Below, piece after piece: positions 34,189 to 42,826 of a stretch of 64,000 bases of DNA. Each line of letters opens with the position of its first letter. Position 1 is the first letter of the stretch. The position numbers and the translations under genes are program-made. The notes under the pieces were generated by a model, which saw only the letters and a program-made list of their open reading frames with translations, was not told where the DNA came from and did no database searches. Origin of the DNA: Paenibacillus auburnensis (GTDB lineage: Bacteria > Bacillota > Bacilli > Paenibacillales > Paenibacillaceae); NCBI RefSeq assembly GCF_927798115.1, contig NZ_CAKMMG010000001.1, forward strand, positions 930,001-994,000, written 5' to 3'.

Positions 34189-35907
34189 ATGAGCTTCTTG
34201 GCGAATCAGAAAGTATCAGTGAAAATTATGGGGTTAGTCGGGTTGTCGATCTTTTTTATGATTCTGATCGGATATTCGGGACTTCACTACCTTAATAAAA
34301 TCAATGGTAACGCAAAGCAGATGTACCAGCACTATATGGTTCCAAATGAGCTGATAAATCAGATTATTATCAACAACGCCCAGATTAACGCTCTACAGCT
34401 GGAACTGATGATACCTGATAACCAGACAATCTCCAGGCAAAAGGAAATCAATGACTCCATTAGTTCAATCATCACCGGCAGTATTGCCGCCCAGAAGCAG
34501 ATTGAAAGCATTGGCATGTCGGGCGATGTAAAGCAGCAATACGATACCTTTAAAGGCATGATTGCCAAGAGCAACGAAGCCCGCGATCAGATGTTGGGCA
34601 AGCTTGAAGCTAACCAGACGGCGGAAGCTTACACTGTATTTGCTAAGCAGTTGTCACCTATCCGCACCGAAATTATGAATATGCTAATATCTATCAAGAA
34701 TTTGAATCAGGCTTCTGCTGCCGAGCTTAATAACAGCAATAAAAATGATGCCTCAGCGAGCCAACTCAATTTGTTCGTACTGTTGGCTGCATCTGTAGCG
34801 GTATGCGGAACTATCAGTTTGCTGCTCTCGCGCATGATTACCCGCCCCTTGAACAGACTAAAATCGCTGATGCAGGACGCCCAGAACGGGAATCTTTCCG
34901 TCAAAGGCAATTATAAATCCAAGGATGAGATCGGCGTGTTGACTATCGGCTTCAATGATATGATTGCCGGGCTCCGGGCAATTATAGCGAAGATCGGCGA
35001 ACATTCCCAGATGCTCTCCGCAAGCTCCCAAGAGCTGCTTGCCAGCTCCATGCAGACCAGTGCCGCCAGCAGCCATATCGCTGAAGAAATTCAAGCGGTA
35101 GCAGATGGCTCGGCTATGCAGCTCAGCGGTTCACAGGAATGCAGCCGGGCCATGGATGAGGTTGCTACCGGAATTCAACGGGTTGCCGAATCCGCATCGG
35201 ATGTATCCAGCATTGCCAGCTATACCACTGAACAGGCCGTGCTGGGCAGCGGGAAAATCACCACAGTCAGCGGCCAGCTGGACACCATCCTTGGCACCTC
35301 CCAGGCATCTGCGGCCGTAATTAAGAAATTGGATAATCATTCACAGGAGATTGGTACAATCGTGGGCTTGATCAGCGGGATTGCCCAGCAGACGAATCTC
35401 CTGGCACTTAATGCTTCCATTGAAGCTGCACGCGCCGGAGAGCATGGCCGCGGGTTTGCTGTAGTGGCTACAGAAGTGCGTAAACTGGCTGAACAGTCCA
35501 ATCAATCCTCTGCTCAGATTGCCTCTATTTTGACGGAAATTCAGACGCTGGTGTTGGAAGCCGCCCAAATGATGGACAAGGAAAGCACCGAGATCCAGGT
35601 AGGTCTAACGGGCATGCACGAAGCGAAGCAGACATTTGAGCAGATTGTCGGCTACATTCAGGAATTAAACCAGCAGCTCGAAGAAGTCTCAGCCGCTTCC
35701 CAGCAAATCTCAGCAAGCTCTGAAGAGGTTAGCGCTTCCCTTCAGGTCACTAGTGAAATCGCAGGCTCTTCCTTATCTAAAACGCAAAATGTCGCAGCCG
35801 CTTCCGAGCAGCAGCTGGCGACGATGTTAGAAGTAGAAGGTGCTGTGAAGTCACTTTCAGGGATGGCCGAAGAATTGCAGGAGCTGTCCTCAAAATTTCG
35901 AATTTAA
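34189..35907 (+). CDS. Methyl-accepting chemotaxis protein
   Basis: 572 residues. Two membrane helices (about 14-34 and 190-212) enclose a helical-bundle ligand domain of the 4HB_MCP type (about 35-188, [20 protein letters not shown]). HAMP domain next ([20 protein letters not shown]), then a long signalling coiled coil with the hairpin tip [23 protein letters not shown] at 34189, directly after a GTG; the binding site is weak (GAGAGAGAG). Ligand unknown; its placement next to two polysaccharide hydrolases may hint at sugar taxis, which is only inference. Confidence 0.92.
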   Translation: MSFLANQKVSVKIMGLVGLSIFFMILIGYSGLHYLNKINGNAKQMYQHYMVPNELINQIIINNAQINALQLELMIPDNQTISRQKEINDSISSIITGSIAAQKQIESIGMSGDVKQQYDTFKGMIAKSNEARDQMLGKLEANQTAEAYTVFAKQLSPIRTEIMNMLISIKNLNQASAAELNNSNKNDASASQLNLFVLLAASVAVCGTISLLLSRMITRPLNRLKSLMQDAQNGNLSVKGNYKSKDEIGVLTIGFNDMIAGLRAIIAKIGEHSQMLSASSQELLASSMQTSAASSHIAEEIQAVADGSAMQLSGSQECSRAMDEVATGIQRVAESASDVSSIASYTTEQAVLGSGKITTVSGQLDTILGTSQASAAVIKKLDNHSQEIGTIVGLISGIAQQTNLLALNASIEAARAGEHGRGFAVVATEVRKLAEQSNQSSAQIASILTEIQTLVLEAAQMMDKESTEIQVGLTGMHEAKQTFEQIVGYIQELNQQLEEVSAASQQISASSEEVSASLQVTSEIAGSSLSKTQNVAAASEQQLATMLEVEGAVKSLSGMAEELQELSSKFRI

Positions 35908-35921
35908 TATGCACATCTTAA

Positions 35922-35953
35922 CGAAAGAGCCGCCACATCTGCGGCTCTTTTTG
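35922..35953 (+). terminator. Intrinsic terminator of the MCP gene
   Basis: Perfect AAAGAGCCGC / GCGGCTCTTT stem, 7-base loop, T-run. Confidence 0.9.
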
Positions 35954-36029
35954 AGTTGCTGTATATAATCTTTCTGGAGGGTGGAAATACTAACCAGCAC
36001 TTCACGGGTTGACTGTTCCTATATTAAGG

Positions 36030-36060
36030 TTTAAATTTAAATTGTTAATATGTATTAACT
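36030..36060. promoter_or_regulatory. Candidate MarR operator region
   Basis: Two AT palindromes just upstream of the marR gene: AATTTAAATT within GGTTTAAATTTAAATT, and TTAATATGTATTAA at 36047-36060. MarR proteins commonly bind such repeats at their own promoter. Confidence 0.45.
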
Positions 36061-36106
36061 ATTAAAACTTTTAAATCATTTTTTTAAATAACTGAGGTGA
36101 TACCTA

Positions 36107-36562
36107 CTGGATAAACACGATCAGCTCGCTGATTTAATCAGCCGGCACATGATGACACTGGTGGCAAGCTACGCGAAGCTGCTGGATAACAACCTGACGG
36201 CACCGCAGTATTTCATTCTGCAGACACTGGCGAAGCAAGATCTGCAGACCAGCTCCTATTTTGCCGGAGTATTGGATGTAACCCTATCCGCCATTACCAA
36301 CCTAAGCAGCAAGCTGGTTCAGAAAGGTTATATTGAGCGGGTCGTTTCTGAAACTGACAGGCGACAGGTGCTGCTGAAGATTACCGAACAAGGCCGTGAA
36401 GTCGAACAAAACATGCTGGACCGCTACCGTCAGCTGACCGCAGGGTTATGGGATGAATTTAATGAAACGGAACTGGATCTGATGATCGGATCCTACCAGA
36501 AGATGATTGAACATCTGGAACAGATGATGAATGGAACCAAATTACAACTTCAGGGGGAATAA
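36107..36562 (+). CDS. MarR-family regulator, probable CTG start
   Basis: 151 residues if translated from the CTG at 36107. GAGGTG lies 7 bases upstream of it, and the in-frame sequence DKHDQLADLISRHMMTLVAS is a normal MarR N-terminal helix. The first ATGs (36149, 36152) have no binding site, and an in-frame TGA at 36098 excludes earlier starts. The winged helix is seen in LAKQDLQTSSYFAGVLDVTL, SAITNLSSKLVQKGYIERVV (recognition helix) and SETDRRQVLLKITEQG (wing). The SDR gene starts 5 bp after its stop, so MarR probably controls both through the AT palindromes upstream. Confidence 0.8.
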   Translation: MDKHDQLADLISRHMMTLVASYAKLLDNNLTAPQYFILQTLAKQDLQTSSYFAGVLDVTLSAITNLSSKLVQKGYIERVVSETDRRQVLLKITEQGREVEQNMLDRYRQLTAGLWDEFNETELDLMIGSYQKMIEHLEQMMNGTKLQLQGE

Positions 36563-36566
36563 TGTC

Positions 36567-37319
36567 ATGGGAAGATTAGATCATAAGGTAGCTATCATCA
36601 CTGGAGCAGCAGGTGGAATGGGTAAAGCCGACGCCCTGTTATTCGCTAAGGAAGGCGCTAAGGTTGTCGTTACAGACCTCCAGGAGGAGAAGCTGCAGGA
36701 GGTTGTGTCGGAGATCAGGGCTAACGGCGGCGAAGCCATCGGGCTGAAGCAAAATGTTACATCTGAAGAGGACTGGGCCAATGTCGTGGAGGAAACGCTT
36801 CGCGCTTTCGGCCAGATCAATATTCTTGTTAACAATGCCGGCGTCTCCGATCCTATACCATTCATGGAACAAACCGTAGAGCGCTGGGAGCGGACGATGA
36901 GCATTAATGTCACCAGCATTTTTATCGGTCAAAAAGCGGTTATCCCCCACATGATCGCAGCCGGAGGCGGCTCCATTATCAACATCTCTTCGATCGCCGG
37001 ACTGACCGGCGGCAGCGGTGCAGGTCCTTACACCGCCAGCAAAGGTGCAGTCCGTATGCTGACCAAAGCTACAGCGGTCGACTATGCAAAGCATAATATC
37101 CGCGTGAATTCGATCCATCCCGGTTATATCGAAACGCCAATGACAGAGGATCTGCTGAAGGATGAGAAAATGAAGCAGTGGTTCTATTCACAGACCCCGT
37201 TGATGCGGCTGGGCACAGCGGATGATATCGCCAAAGGTGTCCTGTTCCTGGCTTCAGATGATTCCTCCTATATTACAGGTGTTGAACTGCCGATCGATGG
37301 CGGTTATTACGCCAAATAA
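36567..37319 (+). CDS. Short-chain dehydrogenase/reductase
   Basis: 250 residues, ATG at 36567 after GGGGGAATAATGTC. Classical SDR: NAD(P)-binding TGAAGGMGKADA near residue 14, NNAGVSDP, catalytic Ser in INISSIAG and YTASKGAV (Tyr/Lys). An acidic residue follows the second strand (VVTDLQEEK), which favours NAD(H) over NADP(H). Closest type: glucose-1-dehydrogenase or 3-oxoacyl-ACP-reductase-like; substrate unknown. Co-transcribed with the MarR gene. Confidence 0.9.
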   Translation: MGRLDHKVAIITGAAGGMGKADALLFAKEGAKVVVTDLQEEKLQEVVSEIRANGGEAIGLKQNVTSEEDWANVVEETLRAFGQINILVNNAGVSDPIPFMEQTVERWERTMSINVTSIFIGQKAVIPHMIAAGGGSIINISSIAGLTGGSGAGPYTASKGAVRMLTKATAVDYAKHNIRVNSIHPGYIETPMTEDLLKDEKMKQWFYSQTPLMRLGTADDIAKGVLFLASDDSSYITGVELPIDGGYYAK

Positions 37320-37341
37320 GTTGGAGTTATTTCTCCATTAC

Positions 37342-37391
37342 AAAAGCGGCAGGCCCAGACGATACAATTCGTCCAGCCTGCCGCTATTTTT
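37342..37391. terminator. Bidirectional terminator
   Basis: AGCGGCAGGC / GCCTGCCGCT stem with inner CAGACG / CGTC pairing and a T5 tail; serves the SDR gene and possibly the convergent gene at 37403. Confidence 0.8.
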
Positions 37392-37402
37392 CCAAAATCC
37401 TG

Positions 37403-37747
37403 CTATACCGCCAGATGCACGGATCCGTCCTCGTAGATGTCCACCCTTTGCGCGCAGAGCAGCATCCCAAGCCCGTTCGCAGTCCCTTTTTCACGGATAT
37501 CCCTTTGCCGGCGTTCCCAGATCTCCCGGTCATGAATAATGTCGTACTGGTAATAGTTTTCGGTGCCCGCTGCTTCCATCACCTCCACAAAGATGAAGTT
37601 ATCCTGGAATAGTGTACGGAACCAGTCCGCAGCCTCCGGATGGGAACTAAACTTAGGGAGATCCTGCTCAAAGCGCTCCGGCAAATAACGCTGCTTCAAC
37701 CTGCCGATCCTTATGTAGTACTCTTCCAGATTATCTGAAGTAATCAT
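37403..37747 (-). CDS. Hypothetical protein
   Basis: 114 residues, soluble, mixed alpha/beta by composition, with many aromatic and charged residues (SDNLEEYYIRIGRLKQRYLP, DNFIFVEVMEAAGTENYYQY, CAQRVDIYEDGSVHLAV at the end). ATG follows AGGGGGATAACCT on the minus strand. I do not recognise the family. Normal codon use and a clean binding site support it being real. Confidence 0.7.
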   Translation of the reverse strand: MITSDNLEEYYIRIGRLKQRYLPERFEQDLPKFSSHPEAADWFRTLFQDNFIFVEVMEAAGTENYYQYDIIHDREIWERRQRDIREKGTANGLGMLLCAQRVDIYEDGSVHLAV

Positions 37748-37841
37748 AGGTTATCCCCCTTATGATGAAATTTGCATAAAAATATCATATTGAAGGCAAT
37801 AGCGCCTATGACATTATGCATTCCGCAGGATAAGTTTATGG

Positions 37842-37876
37842 CAAAATAAAAGACCGGGAGATCAGCTCTCCCAGCC
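37842..37876 (-). terminator. Intrinsic terminator of csoR
   Basis: GGGAGA / TCTCCC stem on the minus strand followed by TCTTTTATTTT. Confidence 0.7.
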
Positions 37877-37883
37877 TTGCCTG

Positions 37884-38189
37884 TTAACGGATATAGTTAT
37901 CGAGAGCCTTGTTGAGATCCTCAAGCACCTTGTCCTGATTGCCGTGATGGACAGCTTTGACCACACAGTTCTCCAGGTGATCCTTCAGCAGCAGCTTCGC
38001 CGCTTTGTCCAGCGCTTTCTGGATGGCAGCAATCTGCAGCAGCACCTCTGAGCAGTCGCGGTCTTCGGCGGTCATTACTTTAACAGCACGGACATGCCCT
38101 TCAATTCGGGCCAGCCGGTTAACAATCTGCTTACGGTATTTATGCTCGAAATCCTCGTCATGAAAATCCTCATTTGCATCCTGAACCAT
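37884..38189 (-). CDS. csoR: CsoR-family metal-sensing repressor
   Basis: 101 residues from the ATG at 38189, which has GGGGG 5 bases upstream; a longer reading to 38222 is less likely. Fold mark VNRLARIEGHVRAVKVM. The metal triad of copper-sensing CsoR is complete: Cys in DRDCSEV, His and Cys in DHLENCV (His four residues before Cys), in contrast to CstR at 16564. An acidic, His-containing N-terminal extension (DEDFEHKYR) could add ligands. No copA/copZ is near; the nearest metal gene is the P1B4 ATPase 0.9 kb away, which has a GC-rich palindrome in its promoter. Confidence 0.85.
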   Translation of the reverse strand: MVQDANEDFHDEDFEHKYRKQIVNRLARIEGHVRAVKVMTAEDRDCSEVLLQIAAIQKALDKAAKLLLKDHLENCVVKAVHHGNQDKVLEDLNKALDNYIR

Positions 38190-38224
38190 AATTACCCCCA
38201 GCTTCATTCTGTCTTCTCTCACAA

Positions 38225-38241
38225 ATACCAGCTAGAGGTAT
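38225..38241. promoter_or_regulatory. Candidate CsoR operator
   Basis: ATACCAGCTAGAGGTAT, an ATACC / GGTAT inverted repeat just upstream of csoR, of the general CsoR/CstR form. Suggests autoregulation. Confidence 0.45.
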
Positions 38242-38361
38242 TATAACAAGAATAGGTATAGTATGTTTGTTTACTTGTATTTTAGACATAAGGATTTATT
38301 ATTGTTTGTAGTAGAAGGATGATGTAGTCTCGAAATCACTTAATCTTAAGGCGGGGGATAC

Positions 38362-38973
38362 ATGGAGAAGCAAAGGTTAATACGTATCTTTGATAAGCAG
38401 GCAAACCAATATGAGAAAAATAGAGAAAATGCCAATCAGAAGCGCTGGCGTCAGCATCTTTTAAGTCATGCGAAGGGCGAGTTGCTTGAGCTTGCTGTAG
38501 GAGCAGGTGCAAATTTCTCGTACTATCCCCGCGGGGTTAAGGTTACCGCAACTGATTTCAGTGCAGCAATGCTGGAGAAAGCAAAACAGGCGGCAAACCA
38601 CTATCATATTGATTGTGATTTCATCTGTTCGGATATTGAAGAAATGAGCTTTCCGGATCAATCATTCGATACTATTGTTTCAACCCTATCCTTTTGCAGC
38701 TACAATCATCCATTGATGGTGTTGGAAAAAATCAGCCGCTGGTGTAAACCGGATGGGCATATTCTTTTCCTGGAGCATGGGGTCAGCTCTAATCCTGCGG
38801 TATCCACAGTTCAAAAAGGATTTAATCCGCTTTTATATCGTGTTTATGGGTGTCATCATACAAGAAATATTGTCGGACTCATTCAAGAATCAGGCCTCAT
38901 CATTCATAAGGTGGAAAGCTACTGGATGGGTATGGTCCATCTTATTTGGGCAAAGCCGAAGCTTCTTGATTAA
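38362..38973 (+). CDS. Class I SAM-dependent methyltransferase (UbiE/type 11)
   Basis: 203 residues, ATG after GCGGGGGATAC. SAM-binding motif I is LLELAVGAGANFSYYP, motif II region ATDFSAAMLEKAK, then SFDTIVSTLSFCSY and KPDGHILFLEHG, in the order of Methyltransf_11/UbiE proteins. Substrate unknown; the C-terminal half resembles small phospholipid or quinone methyltransferases. Monocistronic, ending at a strong shared terminator. Confidence 0.88.
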   Translation: MEKQRLIRIFDKQANQYEKNRENANQKRWRQHLLSHAKGELLELAVGAGANFSYYPRGVKVTATDFSAAMLEKAKQAANHYHIDCDFICSDIEEMSFPDQSFDTIVSTLSFCSYNHPLMVLEKISRWCKPDGHILFLEHGVSSNPAVSTVQKGFNPLLYRVYGCHHTRNIVGLIQESGLIIHKVESYWMGMVHLIWAKPKLLD

Positions 38974-38999
38974 AGTAAAGGTAAACAGTAATTATTAGA

Positions 39000-39036
39000 C
39001 CAAAAACCCCCGCAGGATACCTGAAGGGGTTTTTGT
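39000..39036. terminator. Bidirectional terminator
   Basis: AAAAACCCC / GGGGTTTTT stem with inner CAGG / CCTG pairing, between convergent methyltransferase and P-type ATPase genes. Confidence 0.85.
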
Positions 39037-39043
39037 GGTTACA

Positions 39044-40951
39044 TCATCTCAACAAGCGCAGCCCGCTCAGAATTACCGCAAGCGTACTTCCCTCATGACT
39101 GACCACCCCGGAGGGCAGATTCAGTCCGCCCCAGAAGTTCGATACGACAAGGATCAGAATCACCGCAAGCGCGAATGAGATATTTTGTTTAATTACACGG
39201 CTGGTGCGGCTCCCAAGGGTTATAGCATAAGGAATTTTAGTGATATCATCGTTCATCAGCACCACATTTGCCGTCTCCAGCGCTACATCACTTCCGGCTG
39301 CTCCCATCGCAATGCCGATGGAGGCTGCAGCCAGTGCAGGAGCATCATTCACACCGTCACCGACCATCGCTACTTTGCCATATTTCCGGGACAATTCCTT
39401 AATGATGTTCAATTTGCCGTCAGGCAGCATTTCAGCATGAATTTCTTCAATCCCCACCTGCCGGGCAATGGCTTCCGCAGTATGCCGGGCATCTCCGGTA
39501 AGCATAACCACGTGTTTGTTCATCGCCCGGAGCTGAGCAACAGCTTCTGCCGCCTGGGCACGAACGATATCCTGAACGGCAAGCATTCCGGCAAAACGTC
39601 CACCGGCTTCTACGTATACAACGGTTTTACCGTCAGCCTCCAGCCGTTCAGCTACCGCCTGCTGCTCCTCACCGATAACAAGATTATGCAGCAGACTTCT
39701 TTTGCCGATGAGACAAGTTGTATGATTTACGATGCCGCTAACCCCAAGTCCGGTCACAGCCTGCATCGCAGCAGCCGGTTCAAGCATGATCTGCCTGTCC
39801 TCCGCGTGATCTAGAATGGCCTTGGCAATCGGGTGCTGGGACAGCTTCTCCAGAGAAGCCGCGAGGTACAGCAGCTCCGTTTCCGTGACTCCCTGTGCCG
39901 GGTATACATCGGTAACCTTCGGTTTACCTTCAGTAAGGGTTCCGGTTTTGTCGAACACAACAGTCTGTATATTGCCTATTCCCTCCAGATGAATTCCGCC
40001 TTTGAACAGAACTCCCTTACGGGCAGCATTGGAGATTCCGGAGAGGATCGCGGGCATAATCGATGAGACGAGCGCACACGGTGAAGCAACAACAAGGAAA
40101 ATCATTGCCCGATAGATTGTGTCCTCCCAGGTCCAGCCGAACAGATACGGCGGCAGTATCATCAGCAGCAGAGCAAGCAGAACAACACATTTTGCATAAA
40201 TACCTTCGAACCGCTCCACAAAAAGCTGGCTCGGCGGAAGCTCGCTTTTAGCCTCCTGTACCATATGTATAATCCTTGAGAGCAAAGTGTCTTCCGCAGC
40301 CTTCGTAACCAGAATTCTTAGTGCACCTTGCCCATTGATGGTTCCGGCGAAAACAGCATCATTCAGAGTTTTATCTACAGGAATGGATTCACCGGTAATC
40401 GTCGACTGATCCACCGCTGAGCTTCCTTCAAGAATAGTTCCGTCGCAAGGGATGCGTTCACCTGGCCGGACCAGTACGATGTCATCCTTCTGAAGCTGAG
40501 AGGCTTTGATCTTCTCTTCAGACTCTCCCTTTAGCCGCACGGCCTCTTCCGGACGGTACTTCAGAATGGCCGCGATATCCTGGTTGGTCTTCTCCATCGA
40601 GTATTCTTCCAGCGCCCCGCTTAAGCAAAAAATAAAAATCAGCACCGCTCCATCCAGCCAGTAGCCGATACTTGCTGCACCGACTGCCGCTACAACCATT
40701 AAGAGGTCAACATCAAGATCCTTCTCCTTAATTAAGGTTTCCAGCCCTTCCCAGGCCTTGCGGTACCCGCCGACAACATAGGCCAGAACGAATAATATAA
40801 CCGCTCCTGCCTGCATCTCCTGCTTCTCCAGTACCCACGCCAATACAATCAGGACCAGACAAGCTGCGGCAATCATAATCCCGCCATTCTTCTCCCATAG
40901 TGCTCTTATCCCAGACTTCCCGGGTTCACTGCTAAACGTCATTTCTCCCAT
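39044..40951 (-). CDS. P1B4-type metal-efflux ATPase (PfeT-like)
   Basis: 635 residues with no N-terminal metal-binding domain. P-type marks: TGES actuator loop (STITGESIPVDK), phosphorylation site DKTGTLTEGKPK, and MVGDGVNDAPALA. The transmembrane metal site has SPC (VVASPCALVSS), and the last helix carries HEGST (VSHEGSTLAVIL). SPC plus HEG(S/T) without heavy-metal-associated domains is the P1B4 signature (Fe(II)/Co(II) efflux: PfeT, CtpD, CoaT), not CadA/ZntA or CopA. The Fur/PerR-like box upstream agrees with an iron-efflux PfeT role (inference). ATG at 40951; the spacing to GGAGCGG is acceptable. Confidence 0.88.
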   Translation of the reverse strand: MGEMTFSSEPGKSGIRALWEKNGGIMIAAACLVLIVLAWVLEKQEMQAGAVILFVLAYVVGGYRKAWEGLETLIKEKDLDVDLLMVVAAVGAASIGYWLDGAVLIFIFCLSGALEEYSMEKTNQDIAAILKYRPEEAVRLKGESEEKIKASQLQKDDIVLVRPGERIPCDGTILEGSSAVDQSTITGESIPVDKTLNDAVFAGTINGQGALRILVTKAAEDTLLSRIIHMVQEAKSELPPSQLFVERFEGIYAKCVVLLALLLMILPPYLFGWTWEDTIYRAMIFLVVASPCALVSSIMPAILSGISNAARKGVLFKGGIHLEGIGNIQTVVFDKTGTLTEGKPKVTDVYPAQGVTETELLYLAASLEKLSQHPIAKAILDHAEDRQIMLEPAAAMQAVTGLGVSGIVNHTTCLIGKRSLLHNLVIGEEQQAVAERLEADGKTVVYVEAGGRFAGMLAVQDIVRAQAAEAVAQLRAMNKHVVMLTGDARHTAEAIARQVGIEEIHAEMLPDGKLNIIKELSRKYGKVAMVGDGVNDAPALAAASIGIAMGAAGSDVALETANVVLMNDDITKIPYAITLGSRTSRVIKQNISFALAVILILVVSNFWGGLNLPSGVVSHEGSTLAVILSGLRLLR

Positions 40952-40980
40952 TCTATCCGCTCCTGTTCCGTTCTAATTAG

Positions 40981-40995
40981 TGAGAACTATTCTCA
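40981..40995. promoter_or_regulatory. Fur/PerR-like box upstream of the P1B4 ATPase
   Basis: TGAGAACTATTCTCA is a 7-1-7 inverted repeat with one mismatch, of the Fur-family form (TGAnAATnATTnTCA). It lies 30 bp upstream of the ATPase ATG. Confidence 0.65.
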
Positions 40996-41000
40996 TAGAA

Positions 41001-41022
41001 TATATCCCCCCCGGGGGCATAT
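41001..41022. promoter_or_regulatory. GC-rich palindrome, CsoR-like
   Basis: ATAT followed by a C7-G5 tract and CATAT: an AT-flanked poly-C/poly-G palindrome resembling CsoR-family operators, six bases past the Fur-like box. Confidence 0.45.
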
Positions 41023-41126
41023 TGTATGTGATTTTTGTCCCACGCAGCTCCCATTACCGGGAAAGAGATTGATCTGATCCGAATCTTGCTTTTCCTTGCG
41101 GACTATTGTAGCGTGATATAGAACGT

Positions 41127-41210
41127 GAACTTAAGAATGTTACCTAAGAATTGCAGTAAAGCCTAGTACTTCAGGTTTCACTGCAATTCATCAACTTCAT
41201 TCTTAAGTTC
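41127..41210. repeat. Large two-tier inverted repeat
   Basis: Outer arms GAACTTAAGAATG (41127-41139) and CATTCTTAAGTTC (41198-41210) are perfect complements. Inner arms GAATTGCAGT (41148-41157) and ACTGCAATTC (41180-41189) are also perfect, with partly pairing AAAGCCT / AGGTTT inside. An 8x8 internal loop separates them. No T-run follows. It lies between the ATPase and AraC genes and could be an operator pair or a structured RNA. Confidence 0.75.
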
Positions 41211-41262
41211 ATCTTGTATAGTAGTTATTTTTGGAAAAAGCTTGTTTTCACAGGAGGCGCTC

Positions 41263-42126
41263 ATGAATTTTGAGCATTATTATTTCGCCGCCGGGTTCAA
41301 TTCTGTACCGGATGAGCTTGATCTGGCTGTACTGTTCAGCGGGGAAGGTAAACCTTACCCGGGGCATAAAATGGGACCGGCGGTGCATGATTACTATCTG
41401 ATCCATACTGTATTGGCTGGTGAGGGCATGTTTCAGTGCGGTAATATCTCGCAGAAATGCCGAACCGGCGATACCTTTGTCATTTTCCCTGGTGCACTGT
41501 TCAGTTACCAGGCGGATGACACTTTACCCTGGCACTATGTCTGGATAGCCCTCCAGGGCAATTCCGTAGCCGCTCTGCTCTCCGATGCCGGAATTACTAA
41601 AGAACGGCCGCTACTGCATGCTGAGAATGTAGATGAGCTGACCAGTCTATACGAACGGACCCGGCAATCCTTTCAGCAATCCCCCTATCCGCGTCTCGAG
41701 AGCCTGGAGGCTTCGGGCTGGGCACGCCTGCTGCTTCATAAATTCGGGCTTAGCAATCTGGATGTGCTGCCAGCCCGCCCTCAAGAAATGCCGGAGATGA
41801 TCGACCGGCAGATTGACCAGGCCATCCGCTGGATCTCGCTGCAATTCCACCAGCAGATCAGCATCGACCAGATTGCCGCAACACTCGGCTACCACCGGGC
41901 GCATCTGTCCAAGGCTTTTAAGCAAAGGACTGGCCTGTCTCCTAAACAGTATTTGCTCAAAATGCGGATGGACAAAGCGAAAGGGCTACTGGAAGGAACG
42001 CTAAGCATCGATCAGGTCGCTTCCTCTGTCGGCTTTAACGACGCCCTTTATTTCTCCAAGCAGTTCCGTAAATATTTTGGCATACCGCCAAGTGAATACC
42101 GGGCAGCCCTGCGGAGCAACAATTAA
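41263..42126 (+). CDS. AraC-family transcriptional regulator
   Basis: 287 residues from the ATG at 41263, which follows CAGGAGG; a frame from 41242 lacks a site. An N-terminal cupin-like ligand domain (about 1-150, with HKMGPAVHDYYLIHTVLAGE and FQCGNISQKCRTGDTFVIFP) is of the AraC_binding type. The C-terminal double HTH domain (about 185-285) has DQIAATLGYHRAHLSKAFKQ and SVGFNDALYFSKQFRKYFG. It probably senses a sugar; no clear target gene is adjacent. The large inverted repeat lies just upstream. Confidence 0.9.
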   Translation: MNFEHYYFAAGFNSVPDELDLAVLFSGEGKPYPGHKMGPAVHDYYLIHTVLAGEGMFQCGNISQKCRTGDTFVIFPGALFSYQADDTLPWHYVWIALQGNSVAALLSDAGITKERPLLHAENVDELTSLYERTRQSFQQSPYPRLESLEASGWARLLLHKFGLSNLDVLPARPQEMPEMIDRQIDQAIRWISLQFHQQISIDQIAATLGYHRAHLSKAFKQRTGLSPKQYLLKMRMDKAKGLLEGTLSIDQVASSVGFNDALYFSKQFRKYFGIPPSEYRAALRSNN

Positions 42127-42147
42127 CAGCGGCTTCCCTGAATACAG

Positions 42148-42184
42148 CAAAACCCCTGCCGGAGTTCGCAGGGGTTGTTCTTTA
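42148..42184. terminator. Intrinsic terminator between convergent genes
   Basis: Perfect AACCCCTGC / GCAGGGGTT stem with an 8-base loop, T-rich on the plus side. Confidence 0.8.
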
Positions 42185-42718
42185 AGGCATTGCTTTGTCT
42201 AAAATAGAACGGACAAACTCCGTTTTCCCTTCTGTGTAGGCCTCTCTGTCATAGCGGTATTGACGTGCCAGGGAGAGCTTTACCTGCTCGTATGCTTCCA
42301 CAGCAGAAGGATGGGCCCGAAGATAGTCACGAAAGGCGATGTGCTCGAGGTAGCCTTTGCCATCCTGCGGACATACATAAAGATGATAGTTCATAAATCC
42401 GTCATCCGCCGTACGATCGAAAACCTCCCTGCCTTCGATTCCCTGATTGCCACGATGCATATAACCATACTGCTGAAACCGTTCTATAATCTCCGGCAAT
42501 ACGCTATAGCTCTCCATCACCAGATCCAGATCAATGATCGGTTTGGCCGATAAACCTTCAATAGAAGTACTTCCGACATGTTCCACAGTGAGGATCAGGT
42601 CGCCGACCATCTCCAGCATCCGCTCCTTAATCTTGTTGAACTCTATTTTCCATCCGGGGTTATAGGGAACCACCTCAACAGGGATAACGGAATTTGCGAT
42701 GACATCCACCTTCTTCAC
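42182..42718 (-). CDS. GrpB-family (UPF0157) protein
   Basis: 178 residues, GTG start after AGAGGGGGAATATTTA. The family mark is VEVVPYNPGWKIEFNKIKER followed by VEHVGSTSIEGLSAKPIIDLD, as in GrpB and the C-terminal domain fused to some dephospho-CoA kinases; the fold is nucleotidyltransferase-like. Function in bacteria not settled. Monocistronic. Confidence 0.9.
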   Translation of the reverse strand: MKKVDVIANSVIPVEVVPYNPGWKIEFNKIKERMLEMVGDLILTVEHVGSTSIEGLSAKPIIDLDLVMESYSVLPEIIERFQQYGYMHRGNQGIEGREVFDRTADDGFMNYHLYVCPQDGKGYLEHIAFRDYLRAHPSAVEAYEQVKLSLARQYRYDREAYTEGKTEFVRSILDKAMP

Positions 42719-42826
42719 TAAATATTCCCCCTCTGATCGTCAACTATATTATAGCAACACCCGTCAACTGGGATAAAATGCTACCGGGCGTCTCATACTA
42801 TCTCTAAGCAAACGGAGGTGAAATCT

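Noticed and set aside
37884-38189. Second CstR
   Set aside because: This protein has the His four residues before the second Cys, the metal triad of CsoR, so it is a metal sensor.
39044-40951. CadA/ZntA-type zinc-cadmium ATPase
   Set aside because: It lacks N-terminal metal domains and has SPC plus HEGST, the P1B4 pattern, not CPC.
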